Assembly: GCA_016765235.1 (NCBI GenBank)
Contig: JAESQH010000097.1
Coordinates: 1 to 6,246 of the forward strand
Direction: 5' to 3'
DNA: 6,246 bases
Origin: Paracoccaceae bacterium
GTDB taxonomy: Bacteria; Pseudomonadota; Alphaproteobacteria; Rhodobacterales; Rhodobacteraceae
Below the pieces are notes generated by a model that was not told the origin of the DNA, made no database searches, and saw nothing but the letters and a program-made list of their open reading frames with translations. The translations under genes and the position numbers were made by a program. Of the stretch, positions 1-5,313 are shown piece by piece (position 1 is the stretch's first letter; each line of letters opens with the position of its first letter).

Positions 1-39
1 CTCCTTGAAGGTTACGATGAGACAGAAACCCTCCCTTAT

Positions 40-750
40 TCAATACCGCAAATCTGTTCCATAGGTGCTGACGTCAGACAATTGCACAATGCTCATCTCA
101 TTTTCTGAGCTTGTCTCTCCGGTAGAAAATATTTCAGCGCCCCAAACGGACTTAGCTAGTGTTACAAGCCTGTTTACTCCGCTACTAATCAGCGAACCTA
201 ACCCCACCTGTGGAACAACCTCTTTGGTCGCTTCCGGTGATTTTTCAGACTGGATAACTAACTCCAAATAGCGAATTTTTGTAGGTGCCATTACCATAAA
301 GGCTCCAATTACCGTCCCCTGAAAGGCCTCGCGGATTTCAATTCCTTTTTCATCTGCAATTTCTTCGAGCGCAACAATATTGGGATAGATATCTCTAAGC
401 CTAGCTCTGAGGTTCTCAACGTTTGTAAATCTTGAAAATCGGCCAATTAGCTCTTCAGTGTACAGCCATGGCCGATGCATCCAAAGTACTCCGACGTCAA
501 ATTCTTCCAATACTTTTCTTAGACCTCCCGCATGATCACCATCAGGATGAGTGGCAACCACATGGTCAATAAATGATGGATTTCCATAATGTTCTCGAAT
601 GTGATCGACAACCTTTTTCCCTGTATCTTGATAGCCGCCATCAACAACATGAATATAAGTGCGTCCTTCAATGCCATATCGGATTGGAATCGCGTCACCG
701 CTCTTTGCGTTATCTATCGCAATAAAATCGATCTCAAAAAAATTTGCCAC
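40..750 (-). CDS. Metallo-beta-lactamase-fold hydrolase, C-terminally short
   Basis: The protein starts with an FFEIDFIAIDNAKSGDAI-type strand and carries the metal-binding signature THPDGDHAGG at about residues 67-76. This gives H68, D70, D72 and H73 in the HxDxDH form typical of ComEC-like MBL-fold hydrolases. Such enzymes hydrolyse phosphoesters or related bonds, but the substrate here cannot be told. I place the start at GTG 748-750, not at the upstream GTG 757-759, because AGGTGG then lies 5 bases ahead as a ribosome binding site. That gives 236 residues. ComEC-like relatives are usually longer and have a further metal-binding Asp in a TGDxG-like motif after the NEMSIVQ segment. Here the frame stops at 40-42 about 15 residues after that segment, with no such motif, so the gene is probably truncated or frameshifted. 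It is visibly AT-richer than the integrase and lies outside the inferred element, on the other side of the tRNA fragment. It could belong to an older neighbouring island. Confidence 0.72.
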   Translation of the reverse strand: MANFFEIDFIAIDNAKSGDAIPIRYGIEGRTYIHVVDGGYQDTGKKVVDHIREHYGNPSFIDHVVATHPDGDHAGGLRKVLEEFDVGVLWMHRPWLYTEELIGRFSRFTNVENLRARLRDIYPNIVALEEIADEKGIEIREAFQGTVIGAFMVMAPTKIRYLELVIQSEKSPEATKEVVPQVGLGSLISSGVNRLVTLAKSVWGAEIFSTGETSSENEMSIVQLSDVSTYGTDLRY

Positions 751-920
751 TATATCCACCTTTTTTATATTTGCTGATTAGCAACTATAAAGAAATAACG
801 AATTACGACTGTCGCACAATTCTCTAATCTTTCACGCTAACCATGGAGATATACTCGCATATTGACTATTCTTTGTAAATTCCTTTCAATTTGCGAAATG
901 GATATTTAGATGACGTCATA
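751..920. other. Non-coding upstream region of the MBL-fold gene
   Basis: This AT-rich stretch has no plausible ORF. It must contain the minus-strand promoter and leader of the MBL-fold gene, whose AGGTGG ribosome binding site is at about 755-760. I could not pick a convincing -35/-10 pair; several weak AT-rich candidates exist. No terminator or RNA gene was recognised. Confidence 0.4.
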
Positions 921-951
921 ATTTGTAGCACCAGCGTAGCACCATACAAAT
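921..951. repeat. Two phased GTAGCACCA direct repeats inside an ATTTGTA/TACAAAT inverted repeat
   Basis: GTAGCACCA occurs at 925-933 and again at 936-944, exactly 11 bp apart, so both copies face the same side of the helix. They are enclosed by perfect 7-bp inverted arms, ATTTGTA (921-927) and TACAAAT (945-951). The cluster lies about 70 bp left of the tRNA-fMet fragment. Phased short direct repeats flanking a core site are what integrase arm-type sites look like. Because this set is on the far side of the core from the integrase gene and has a different sequence from the GCTTCCA set, it may belong to a different, neighbouring element. An operator of the MBL-fold gene is the alternative. Confidence 0.45.
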
Positions 952-1012
952 CGACACACTAAAGCGCCGCCCGAAGGCTGTTCGTAAGTTACTGTTTATG
1001 TGGATTTTATTT

Positions 1013-1057
1013 TGGTTGCGGGGGTGGGATTTGAACCTACGACCTTCAGGTTATGAG
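1013..1057 (-). other. Attachment site: 3'-half fragment of tRNA-fMet (attL)
   Basis: Read on the minus strand, this is the 3' half of a tRNA from the anticodon loop CTCATAA (CAT anticodon) through the variable region, a TTCAAAT T-loop and the CCCCGCAACCA end. The acceptor and T-loop match initiator tRNA-Met as I remember it. The match to tRNA ends at the anticodon loop: the next plus-strand bases (ATAGC from 1058) do not continue the stem. One T-stem pair is an A-C mismatch. It is therefore a remnant and not a working tRNA. The lost 5' half would lie to the right, so the inserted DNA begins at about 1058 and runs right, towards the integrase. An intact tRNA-fMet should lie at the right end, outside the window. 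Confidence 0.82.
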
Positions 1058-1134
1058 ATAGCTTAAGGGGAGTCGCACGCCGTACCCCCGATTTCGCCTA
1101 CCTACCCTATCTTATTGGAATTGCTTATTTATTC

Positions 1135-1164
1135 TTGACGAAACACGCGTTCGTTTTCTATCTC
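1135..1164 (+). promoter_or_regulatory. Candidate integrase promoter
   Basis: TTGACG (1135-1140) matches the -35 consensus at five of six positions. With an 18-bp spacer the -10 would be TATCTC (1159-1164), which is weak. Transcription would start near 1172 and run through the GCTTCCA repeats into the integrase, so integrase bound there could repress its own gene. The -35 is convincing; the -10 is not. Confidence 0.4.
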
Positions 1165-1178
1165 TTACGCTGTGGTTT

Positions 1179-1206
1179 GCTTCCAGCTGCTTCCACAGTG
1201 CTTCCA
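1179..1206 (+). repeat. Three helically phased GCTTCCA repeats, putative integrase arm sites
   Basis: GCTTCCA starts at 1179, 1189 and 1200, with spacings of 10 and 11 bp, about one DNA turn each. The array lies between the tRNA-fMet core and the integrase start, just downstream of the candidate promoter. Short direct repeats in helical phase next to int are typical arm-type sites for the N-terminal domain of tyrosine integrases. They could also be an operator. No further copies of GCTTCCA or its complement were noticed elsewhere in the window. Confidence 0.55.
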
Positions 1207-1235
1207 CGAGAAGTTTGACCGAGATAGGAGAGACC

Positions 1236-2423
1236 ATGACAAAGCTAACGAAACGAACTGTCGAAGCCCTCAAAATCGAGGTCAAAGATTACTTTGTTTG
1301 GGATAGTCAGATAGCCGGGTTTGGTGTGCGCGTCATGCCTTCCGGGGCGAAAACCTATCAAGCCCAGTATCGCAAAGGTGGACGCACCCGGCGCGTATCA
1401 TTGGGGCGGCACGGCAAGATCACTGCCGAACAAGCCCGTAAGCTGGCACAGGAAGTCATGGGATCGGTCGCCAAGGGTGACAACCCAGCCGAAAAGATCA
1501 GCCAGCACCGACGCGCCCCAACGGTTGCCGCGCTTTGTGATCGGTTTTTCGAGCAACATGTTTTGCAAAACTGCAAACCCTCGACACAGGGCGAATACCG
1601 CCGAGCCATTGAATTGTTTATCAAGCCAACTATCGGCGCGTTTAAAACCGTTGACGTAGAACGCAAGGATATCGCTGACCTGCACCAAAAGCACCGGGAC
1701 AAACCTTATCAGGCCAACCGAACACTTGGCGTACTTTCCAAGATGTTCAACCTTGCCGAGATTTGGGGATTACGCCCGGACGGGTCCAACCCTTGCCGCC
1801 ATGTTCCAAAATACCGAGAAATGAAACGCGAGCGGTTTTTGTCGAATGTTGAATTGCAACGGCTGGGCGCGACGTTAGCCGAGATCGACGCGGATGGTTC
1901 GGAATCCCCCTTTGTCGTGGCCGCGTTCCGTTTGCTAATTCTGACAGGTTGCCGCCTTGGGGAAATCCAAACCTTGCGTTGGGATTACATTACGCCCAAG
2001 GGCATGGAGTTGCCGGACACCAAGACCGGAGCGCGGCGCATCCCCTTGCCAAAGGCCGCAAGGGCGGTTCTGGACTCTCTGGAGTCCCCTGAGGGCAACC
2101 CTTACATCATCGCAGGGAAACTTGAGGGATCGCACGTAACGGACCTCCAGCACCCTTGGAGGCGCATTCGGGATCGCGCAGGATTGCCGGGCGTTCGCAT
2201 CCACGACCTGCGACACACCTACGCATCGAATGCAGTATCGGGCGGAATGCCAATTCAGATGGTTGGAAAATTGCTCGGACACAGTCAAATTCAGACAACC
2301 ATGCGTTACGCGCATTTGGCTGATGATCCCGTTAACCGCGCCGCCGAGGAGAATGCCGCCCGGCTAAGTGAAGCCCTATCTTCTGGAAGAAACGACAGGC
2401 CCCGGTTGCGAGTTATCGGGTGA
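1236..2423 (+). CDS. int: Tyrosine-type site-specific integrase
   Basis: This 395-residue integrase catalyses recombination between the element's attP and the chromosomal tRNA-fMet site. The N-terminal ~90 residues (FVWDSQIAGFGVRVMPSGAKTY, then SLGRHGKITAEQAR) form the DUF4102-type arm-binding domain. A SAM-like core-binding domain spans about 95-180. The catalytic domain has the full set: R240 (TGCRLGE), a candidate Lys K263 (TKTG), H323 and R326 (HDLRH), H349 (LLGHS) and the nucleophile Y358 (MRYAH). It should therefore be active. I start at ATG 1236, which has GGAG(A) at 1227-1231 six bases ahead; the in-frame TTG at 1215 lacks a better site. The length is normal for P4-like island integrases. 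The gene lies about 180 bp from the tRNA fragment, the usual position for int at one element end, and it is GC-richer than the MBL-fold gene on the other side of that junction. Confidence 0.95.
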   Translation: MTKLTKRTVEALKIEVKDYFVWDSQIAGFGVRVMPSGAKTYQAQYRKGGRTRRVSLGRHGKITAEQARKLAQEVMGSVAKGDNPAEKISQHRRAPTVAALCDRFFEQHVLQNCKPSTQGEYRRAIELFIKPTIGAFKTVDVERKDIADLHQKHRDKPYQANRTLGVLSKMFNLAEIWGLRPDGSNPCRHVPKYREMKRERFLSNVELQRLGATLAEIDADGSESPFVVAAFRLLILTGCRLGEIQTLRWDYITPKGMELPDTKTGARRIPLPKAARAVLDSLESPEGNPYIIAGKLEGSHVTDLQHPWRRIRDRAGLPGVRIHDLRHTYASNAVSGGMPIQMVGKLLGHSQIQTTMRYAHLADDPVNRAAEENAARLSEALSSGRNDRPRLRVIG

Positions 2424-2463
2424 TCGGGTTACGAGCCTATAGGTCGTATAAGGGTATTTACGG

Positions 2464-2605
2464 TATATTACGTATATAGGGGCTTCCCCCGGTACGTTAC
2501 GTAGGACAGTAAGGAATGCGATTAGCCTTTAACTCGTCCCTACGTACGGTACCGTTACGTATACGCAGGGACCGGATTGCCCCTACGTAGCGGTAGGTAC
2601 TTTAT
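2464..2605. repeat. Cluster of TACGTA palindromes between integrase and next gene
   Basis: Five copies of TACGTA lie within about 120 bp, at 2469, 2498, 2541, 2556 and 2584. The longer form CCTACGTA appears inverted at 2497-2504 and direct at 2539-2546 and 2582-2589, with spacings of 42 and 43 bp, about four helical turns. A perfect 10-bp palindrome ACGGTACCGT (2546-2555) sits between two TACGTA copies. The surroundings are also rich in GGTA and TATACG words. This non-random array could bind a regulator, an excision factor or a replication protein. No promoter or terminator could be assigned with confidence. Confidence 0.5.
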
Positions 2606-2655
2606 ACGGGTATCGGATTGATCAGATTATTTGATTTATAGAATAGGATATCTAA

Positions 2656-3369
2656 TTGGCACGTAAGGTAAAGCCTAGATGGGGTTGGGACCGTTCCCGA
2701 GATTACGATGCCTTTAACCGGCGAATGAACAATATCTCTATTGATCATTTGTGTTCCCTTATCGGTTTTAATGAATCGAATTCCGGAGATAACCGCCTCG
2801 GGCTATTTGAACACTCCATCGGCACTTTCTATTTCGATCAGTTTGGAATCAAAGACCCTTCCAGCAAAGAGACCCAAGCCGCGCTCTCCGAACTGAAAAA
2901 TGCTACCGAGAGATTTAAGTTTTGCGTTTCAAATTTAGACGGAATCTCTAAAAGCGTTTTGGGGCAAGGTTTCGAAGAAAGGTTTGTAGATTCTGACGAT
3001 GGCTCGTATGCCGCCGATATAGCTGACCTGATTTTTCGAGAAAAGGAGAAGTTGGAAACAATGCTTAGCCGCCTTGTCGAAGCTATCGACCAAGCACCCA
3101 ATGAGGAAAGGCCTACCAAACGAGGCCCAAAGGGCAATCCGGCCGTATACGATTTGATTCGGCAATTTGGGCATTTCTACGAGCGTAACACCGGCAGGAA
3201 GGCGTTCGACGGCTTCATAAATGACCAATACGATGATGATCCAAGCGGTGGCCCATTCTTCGACGCCGTAGAGTATTTCATCAACGGTTTTGCGCCAGAC
3301 CTGAATTTGTCAAACCAATCTATCGGCGAATATATTCGTCGGACTGTCGGAGACAAGGTGAACCGTTAA
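2656..3369 (+). CDS. Hypothetical protein encoded beside the integrase
   Basis: This is a 237-residue protein I do not recognise. It starts with TTG, seven bases after an AGGA ribosome binding site (2645-2648). The first in-frame ATG is residue 24 and would lose the basic start MARKVKPRWGWDR, so TTG is preferred. The sequence is soluble, with no signal peptide or membrane segment. Residues 70-145 look mostly helical. A conserved-looking C-terminal block from about 156 (RGPKGNP, YDLIRQFGHFYERNTGRKAF, then GGPFFDAVEYFI) ends near 228 and could form a helical domain. It stands 232 bp downstream of int behind the TACGTA array, is AT-richer than int, and has no partner gene in tight operon spacing. 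Possible roles include an element regulator or accessory cargo; the sequence does not decide between them. Confidence 0.75.
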   Translation: MARKVKPRWGWDRSRDYDAFNRRMNNISIDHLCSLIGFNESNSGDNRLGLFEHSIGTFYFDQFGIKDPSSKETQAALSELKNATERFKFCVSNLDGISKSVLGQGFEERFVDSDDGSYAADIADLIFREKEKLETMLSRLVEAIDQAPNEERPTKRGPKGNPAVYDLIRQFGHFYERNTGRKAFDGFINDQYDDDPSGGPFFDAVEYFINGFAPDLNLSNQSIGEYIRRTVGDKVNR

Positions 3370-3457
3370 TGGCCGCTTAGAGCCCTTTTGCGACCCTAGA
3401 AATCAAGACCGGTACGGCCATTTTGGGTGCCAGTTCCTGGAGCGAAACTTCGTACCT

Positions 3458-3486
3458 TTGCATCTTGGGGCTCAGTGGTCTATGTG
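3458..3486 (+). promoter_or_regulatory. Candidate promoter of the XRE regulator gene
   Basis: TTGCAT (3458-3463) and TATGTG (3481-3486) are separated by exactly 17 bp. Transcription would start near 3493, giving a leader of about 35 bases with GGAG (3517-3520) six bases before ATG 3527. This supports the short form of the XRE protein over an in-frame ATG or TTG near 3458. Confidence 0.4.
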
Positions 3487-3526
3487 GACTATTCAGCAAC
3501 AATACAAAGCATTCACGGAGCACCTC

Positions 3527-3910
3527 ATGCCCACCACAAATCTTGAGAAAAGCGATCATTTCAACGAAACCGTTGCCACGTTCGGCGACCGCCTCGAAGC
3601 CGCACGCGAGGCGAAAGGCTTGACCGTGGTAGGCTTGGCCGAAAAGATCGGTGTCGATGAGCGCAAGGTCGAAGCTTGGGAGAACAATGTCGACGCGCCG
3701 CGCGCGAACCGCATCCACCTACTGGCAGGTTTGCTAAACGTATCCATCGCCTGGCTGATCAGCGGCGAAGGCAACGGCACCAGCAAGGTCACGGACACCT
3801 ATGAGCGCCCCACAGTTGTGAATGACGCTCTGGGCGAGATATCACAGCTGAAAGCAACCCTGTCGGGTGCGCTCGACAAACTCGAAAAACTCGAAAAACG
3901 GTTGCAGTAG
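3527..3910 (+). CDS. XRE-family helix-turn-helix transcriptional regulator
   Basis: This 127-residue DNA-binding protein has an HTH_3/XRE domain at about residues 19-80: FGDRLEAAREAKGLTVVGLAEKIGV forms the first helices, DERKVEAWENN the recognition helix, and LAGLLNVSIAWLISGEG the closing helices. The C-terminus (about 100-127, LGEISQLKATLSGALDKLEKLEKRLQ) has the heptad look of a short coiled coil and probably dimerises the protein. There is no S24 peptidase domain, so it is not a LexA/CI-type cleavable repressor. ATG 3527 is chosen because GGAG (3517-3520) is six bases away and a candidate promoter ends at 3486; the longer ORF from 3458 would overlap that promoter. The sequence resembles small regulators I remember from Rhodobacteraceae chromosomes, so it may be a host gene and not element cargo. 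Its targets are unknown. Confidence 0.88.
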   Translation: MPTTNLEKSDHFNETVATFGDRLEAAREAKGLTVVGLAEKIGVDERKVEAWENNVDAPRANRIHLLAGLLNVSIAWLISGEGNGTSKVTDTYERPTVVNDALGEISQLKATLSGALDKLEKLEKRLQ

Positions 3911-3999
3911 ATCGAGTAGTGATATCAAAAAACGAGATTAAGTTGCTGCAACATCGGCTTCAGAAACCAATTCGAATGAATTAGATAGGTATACGTACG

Positions 4000-4033
4000 A
4001 AAAACGGCGGTCTGAACGCTGTCCAAACCGCCG
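4000..4033 (-). terminator. Intrinsic terminator of the cold-shock gene
   Basis: On the minus strand a 7-bp GC-rich stem, CGGCGGT (4027-4033) with ACCGCCG (4005-4011), is followed at once by five T residues (4000-4004). It lies 43 bp past the csp stop codon. This is a textbook rho-independent terminator for leftward transcription. On the plus strand the stem is followed by CCTTAATATT, so it would be poor for the XRE gene. Confidence 0.85.
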
Positions 4034-4075
4034 CCTTAATATTATTGAGTGACAGGAATTCCCGTCAAAATCAGC

Positions 4076-4282
4076 TTATGCGAGTGCAAGAGCAGTCGCA
4101 GATTCTTTACCATTGCGGCCAGCTTCTAATTCGTAAGTGACTTTCTGGTTGTCTTCCAAACCGGAAAGACCAGCCTGCTCGACTGCAGAAATGTGTACAA
4201 ACACGTCGCTGCCGCCATTGTCTGGTGCGATAAAGCCGAAGCCTTTAGATGCGTTAAACCATTTTACGGTGCCGTTAGCCAT
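4076..4282 (-). CDS. Cold-shock protein, CspA family
   Basis: This 68-residue single cold-shock domain is a full-length CspA-type RNA/ssDNA-binding protein. It has the usual GTVKWFN start, RNP1 KGFGFI (residues 13-18) and RNP2 VFVHIS (27-32), with aromatic residues W8, F15, F17, F28 and H30 on the binding face. Such proteins melt RNA secondary structure and act as RNA chaperones or antiterminators in the cytoplasm. AGGAG (4291-4295 on the complement) lies eight bases before ATG. It is transcribed convergently to the XRE gene and ends in a strong terminator. The upstream leader seems long (about 115 bases if the weak promoter at 4408-4436 is right), with a 5-bp CCACC/GGTGG hairpin (4304-4323) near the ribosome binding site, as often seen in cold-regulated csp mRNAs. 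It may be a host gene or cargo. Confidence 0.95.
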   Translation of the reverse strand: MANGTVKWFNASKGFGFIAPDNGGSDVFVHISAVEQAGLSGLEDNQKVTYELEAGRNGKESATALALA

Positions 4283-4407
4283 CCGTTTATCTCCTAATAA
4301 TTACCACCCACAAAACGCGGTGGCCTTGGTGCAGTGCGATCTTAAATTGAAATCGACGATCTGCATAAGGAGTCGGAAATTTCGGTGAAAGAATACCTCA
4401 CCGCGCT

Positions 4408-4436
4408 TAACTAGGATCAAAGTGCCGTAATTGCAA
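4408..4436 (-). promoter_or_regulatory. Weak candidate promoter of the cold-shock gene
   Basis: On the minus strand TTGCAA (4431-4436) is followed after 17 bp by TAGTTA (4408-4413). The -35 is good and the -10 poor. It would give a leader of about 115 bases before csp. Other spacings, such as TTGATC with TATTCT, are also possible. Confidence 0.25.
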
Positions 4437-4488
4437 GGTGCCGAGAAAAGCACTTCGCTGATAAGATTTGAACGGCAACTTAGTCCGA

Positions 4489-4702
4489 ATTCTGTTGAAA
4501 AACTCCAATATTTGGATTTCGAAAATTTCCGCCAAAAGCATACCTTTGCTGAAACTCAATGAGGATTGCCGCGAAAGGCTCCAAGGAGCCGCAACAGCGC
4601 TTCAAGCCCATTTTATCCGAACCCCTCGCCAAAATTTTCCTCCAGCTCTGTGCAGGGAAATATTTTCCGATTTTGGTCGAAATCGGAGTTTTTCAACAGA
4701 AT
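4489..4702. mobile_element. MITE or IS remnant with perfect 18-bp terminal inverted repeats
   Basis: ATTCTGTTGAAAAACTCC (4489-4506) is repeated as its exact reverse complement at 4685-4702, enclosing a 214-bp unit. Just inside both ends there are further related words (GGATTTCGAAAATTT on the left; GATTTCGACCAAAAT when the right end is read in reverse). The interior has no intact transposase, so it is a non-autonomous element or a deletion derivative. CTGTTGAAAAACTC-type ends are known on several IS groups, but I cannot assign the family. The flanks show no clean target duplication; AATT before and AATA after CTGTTG...CAACAG is the nearest match. Confidence 0.72.
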
Positions 4703-4729
4703 ATCCGCTGAGCGGTCATTCAACAATCC

Positions 4730-4771
4730 TAATGGCATAATGCGTACCGCACGGTACGCATTATGCCATTA
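4730..4771. promoter_or_regulatory. 42-bp near-perfect palindrome upstream of the excisionase-like gene
   Basis: The left arm 4730-4749 (TAATGGCATA then ATGCGTACCG) and the right arm 4752-4771 are exact reverse complements over 20 bp, with only CA (4750-4751) in the centre. No T-run follows, so it is not an obvious terminator. Its right end touches a weak -35 for a candidate -10 TAGTAT (4791-4796) of the HTH gene, a suitable place for an operator bound by a dimer or tetramer. As single-stranded DNA it would form a long hairpin. A GTGTACAC palindrome follows at 4776-4783. Confidence 0.65.
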
Positions 4772-4836
4772 TCGCGTGTACACCACTTCCTAGTATTACC
4801 TCCCCATAAGAGCAGAAACTCGCAATGGAGGATAAT

Positions 4837-5064
4837 ATGACCAGCGATACACTACAGGCAGAAAACCCCAACCAGTTAATGAAGGAACGCGAAGCTGCGA
4901 GTTTTCTTTGCATTTCTCAACGCACGCTTCAGAAATGGCGCGTGACAGGTTTCGGTCCTGAATACATCCACATTTCCACTCGTGCGGTTCGGTACCGTTA
5001 TGGCGACATCAATGACTGGATGATGGATCGTCGTGTCCGCAGCACATCGCAATACAATCAATAA
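4837..5064 (+). CDS. AlpA/excisionase-type helix-turn-helix protein
   Basis: This 75-residue protein of the HTH_17/MerR-like winged-helix group has its helix-turn-helix at about residues 14-34 (LMKEREAASFLCISQRTLQKW). A wing follows (35-50), and then the usual VRYRYGDINDWM closing segment (51-62). Family members act as excisionases (recombination directionality factors) or small activators in prophages and integrative elements, bending DNA at attachment sites. ATG 4837 is preferred over ATG 4825 because GGAGG (4827-4831) lies five bases before it and overlaps the upstream ATG. The gene is preceded by the 42-bp palindrome and followed by a terminator-like hairpin, so it seems to form its own transcription unit. 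Its neighbour is the Rep_trans-type gene, and this pairing is common in integrative elements. Whether it directs excision or controls replication is inference. Confidence 0.85.
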   Translation: MTSDTLQAENPNQLMKEREAASFLCISQRTLQKWRVTGFGPEYIHISTRAVRYRYGDINDWMMDRRVRSTSQYNQ

Positions 5065-5073
5065 CGAGTTTTG

Positions 5074-5107
5074 CCCGTGCGGGGTTGGCAGCACCTCACG
5101 GGATTTT
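5074..5107 (+). terminator. Terminator-like hairpin after the HTH gene
   Basis: CCCGTG (5074-5079) pairs with CACGGG (5097-5102) around a 17-base loop and is followed by ATTTT. It starts 9 bp after the HTH stop codon. The U-tract is short, so termination may be partial and some read-through into the rep leader is possible. Confidence 0.5.
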
Positions 5108-5127
5108 GGGGCCGGTTGGTCCAAAGC

Positions 5128-5153
5128 GGGGCGCGGGATCATTCCCGCGCCCT
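5128..5153. repeat. Very stable hairpin with a 10-bp GC-rich stem
   Basis: GGGCGCGGGA (5129-5138) pairs perfectly with TCCCGCGCCC (5143-5152) around a TCAT tetraloop, with one extra G-T pair outside. No T-run follows on either strand, so this is not a standard intrinsic terminator. In a replicon it could be a priming or packaging-type signal on single-stranded DNA. That is inference. Confidence 0.6.
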
Positions 5154-5202
5154 AAAAGTAAGAGCTACCGTTAAACCTTATTAACGAGACTTCCCCACGC
5201 GC

Positions 5203-5221
5203 GCCGGGCTTCCTGCCCGGC
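5203..5221. repeat. Hairpin with 7-bp GC stem
   Basis: GCCGGGC (5203-5209) pairs with GCCCGGC (5215-5221) around a TTCCT loop. It is the third of a run of hairpins in the leader between the HTH and rep genes. No T-run follows on the plus strand. Confidence 0.5.
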
Positions 5222-5261
5222 CCCAAAACAAAAGCTGCCCCACCGGAGGTGCAATTCGGGT

Positions 5262-5287
5262 GCGAAGCGCCCGCCCCGCGAAGCGGG
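5262..5287. repeat. Two GCGAAGC mini-hairpin motifs
   Basis: GCGAAGC occurs at 5262-5268 and 5278-5284. The second copy lies within a 5-bp stem, CCCGC (5275-5279) and GCGGG (5283-5287), with a GAA triloop. The d(GCGAAGC) sequence is known to form an unusually stable DNA mini-hairpin and has been noted in single-stranded phage origins. This placement before a replication-initiator gene fits an origin. Confidence 0.5.
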
Positions 5288-5313
5288 ATAGATATCGGAA
5301 ACGATTGGCAATT

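Noticed and set aside
1179..1206. Short regular repeats as a CRISPR array
   Set aside because: Seven-base units with 3-4-base gaps and no cas genes do not fit a CRISPR.
1215..1235. Longer integrase form from TTG 1215
   Set aside because: ATG 1236 has GGAG at proper spacing and matches the usual N-terminus of this integrase group.
3377..3718. Minus-strand ORF of 113 codons overlapping the start of the XRE gene
   Set aside because: It is antisense to a clear XRE domain, has no recognisable motif and no good ribosome binding site; it reads as a shadow of the XRE frame plus leader.
4465..4473. GATTTGAAC, a possible second tRNA T-loop fragment (attR)
   Set aside because: Only 9 bp match and the flanks share nothing with the 45-bp fragment at 1013-1057; most likely chance.
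4468..4740. Plus-strand ORF of 90 codons across the MITE-like unit
   Set aside because: It runs through both inverted ends and has no transposase motif, so it is a chance frame within the repeat.
2547..5000. CGGTACCGTTA shared by 2547-2557 and 4990-5000
   Set aside because: The second copy lies in the conserved VRYRYGD coding segment of the HTH gene, so the match is probably coincidental.
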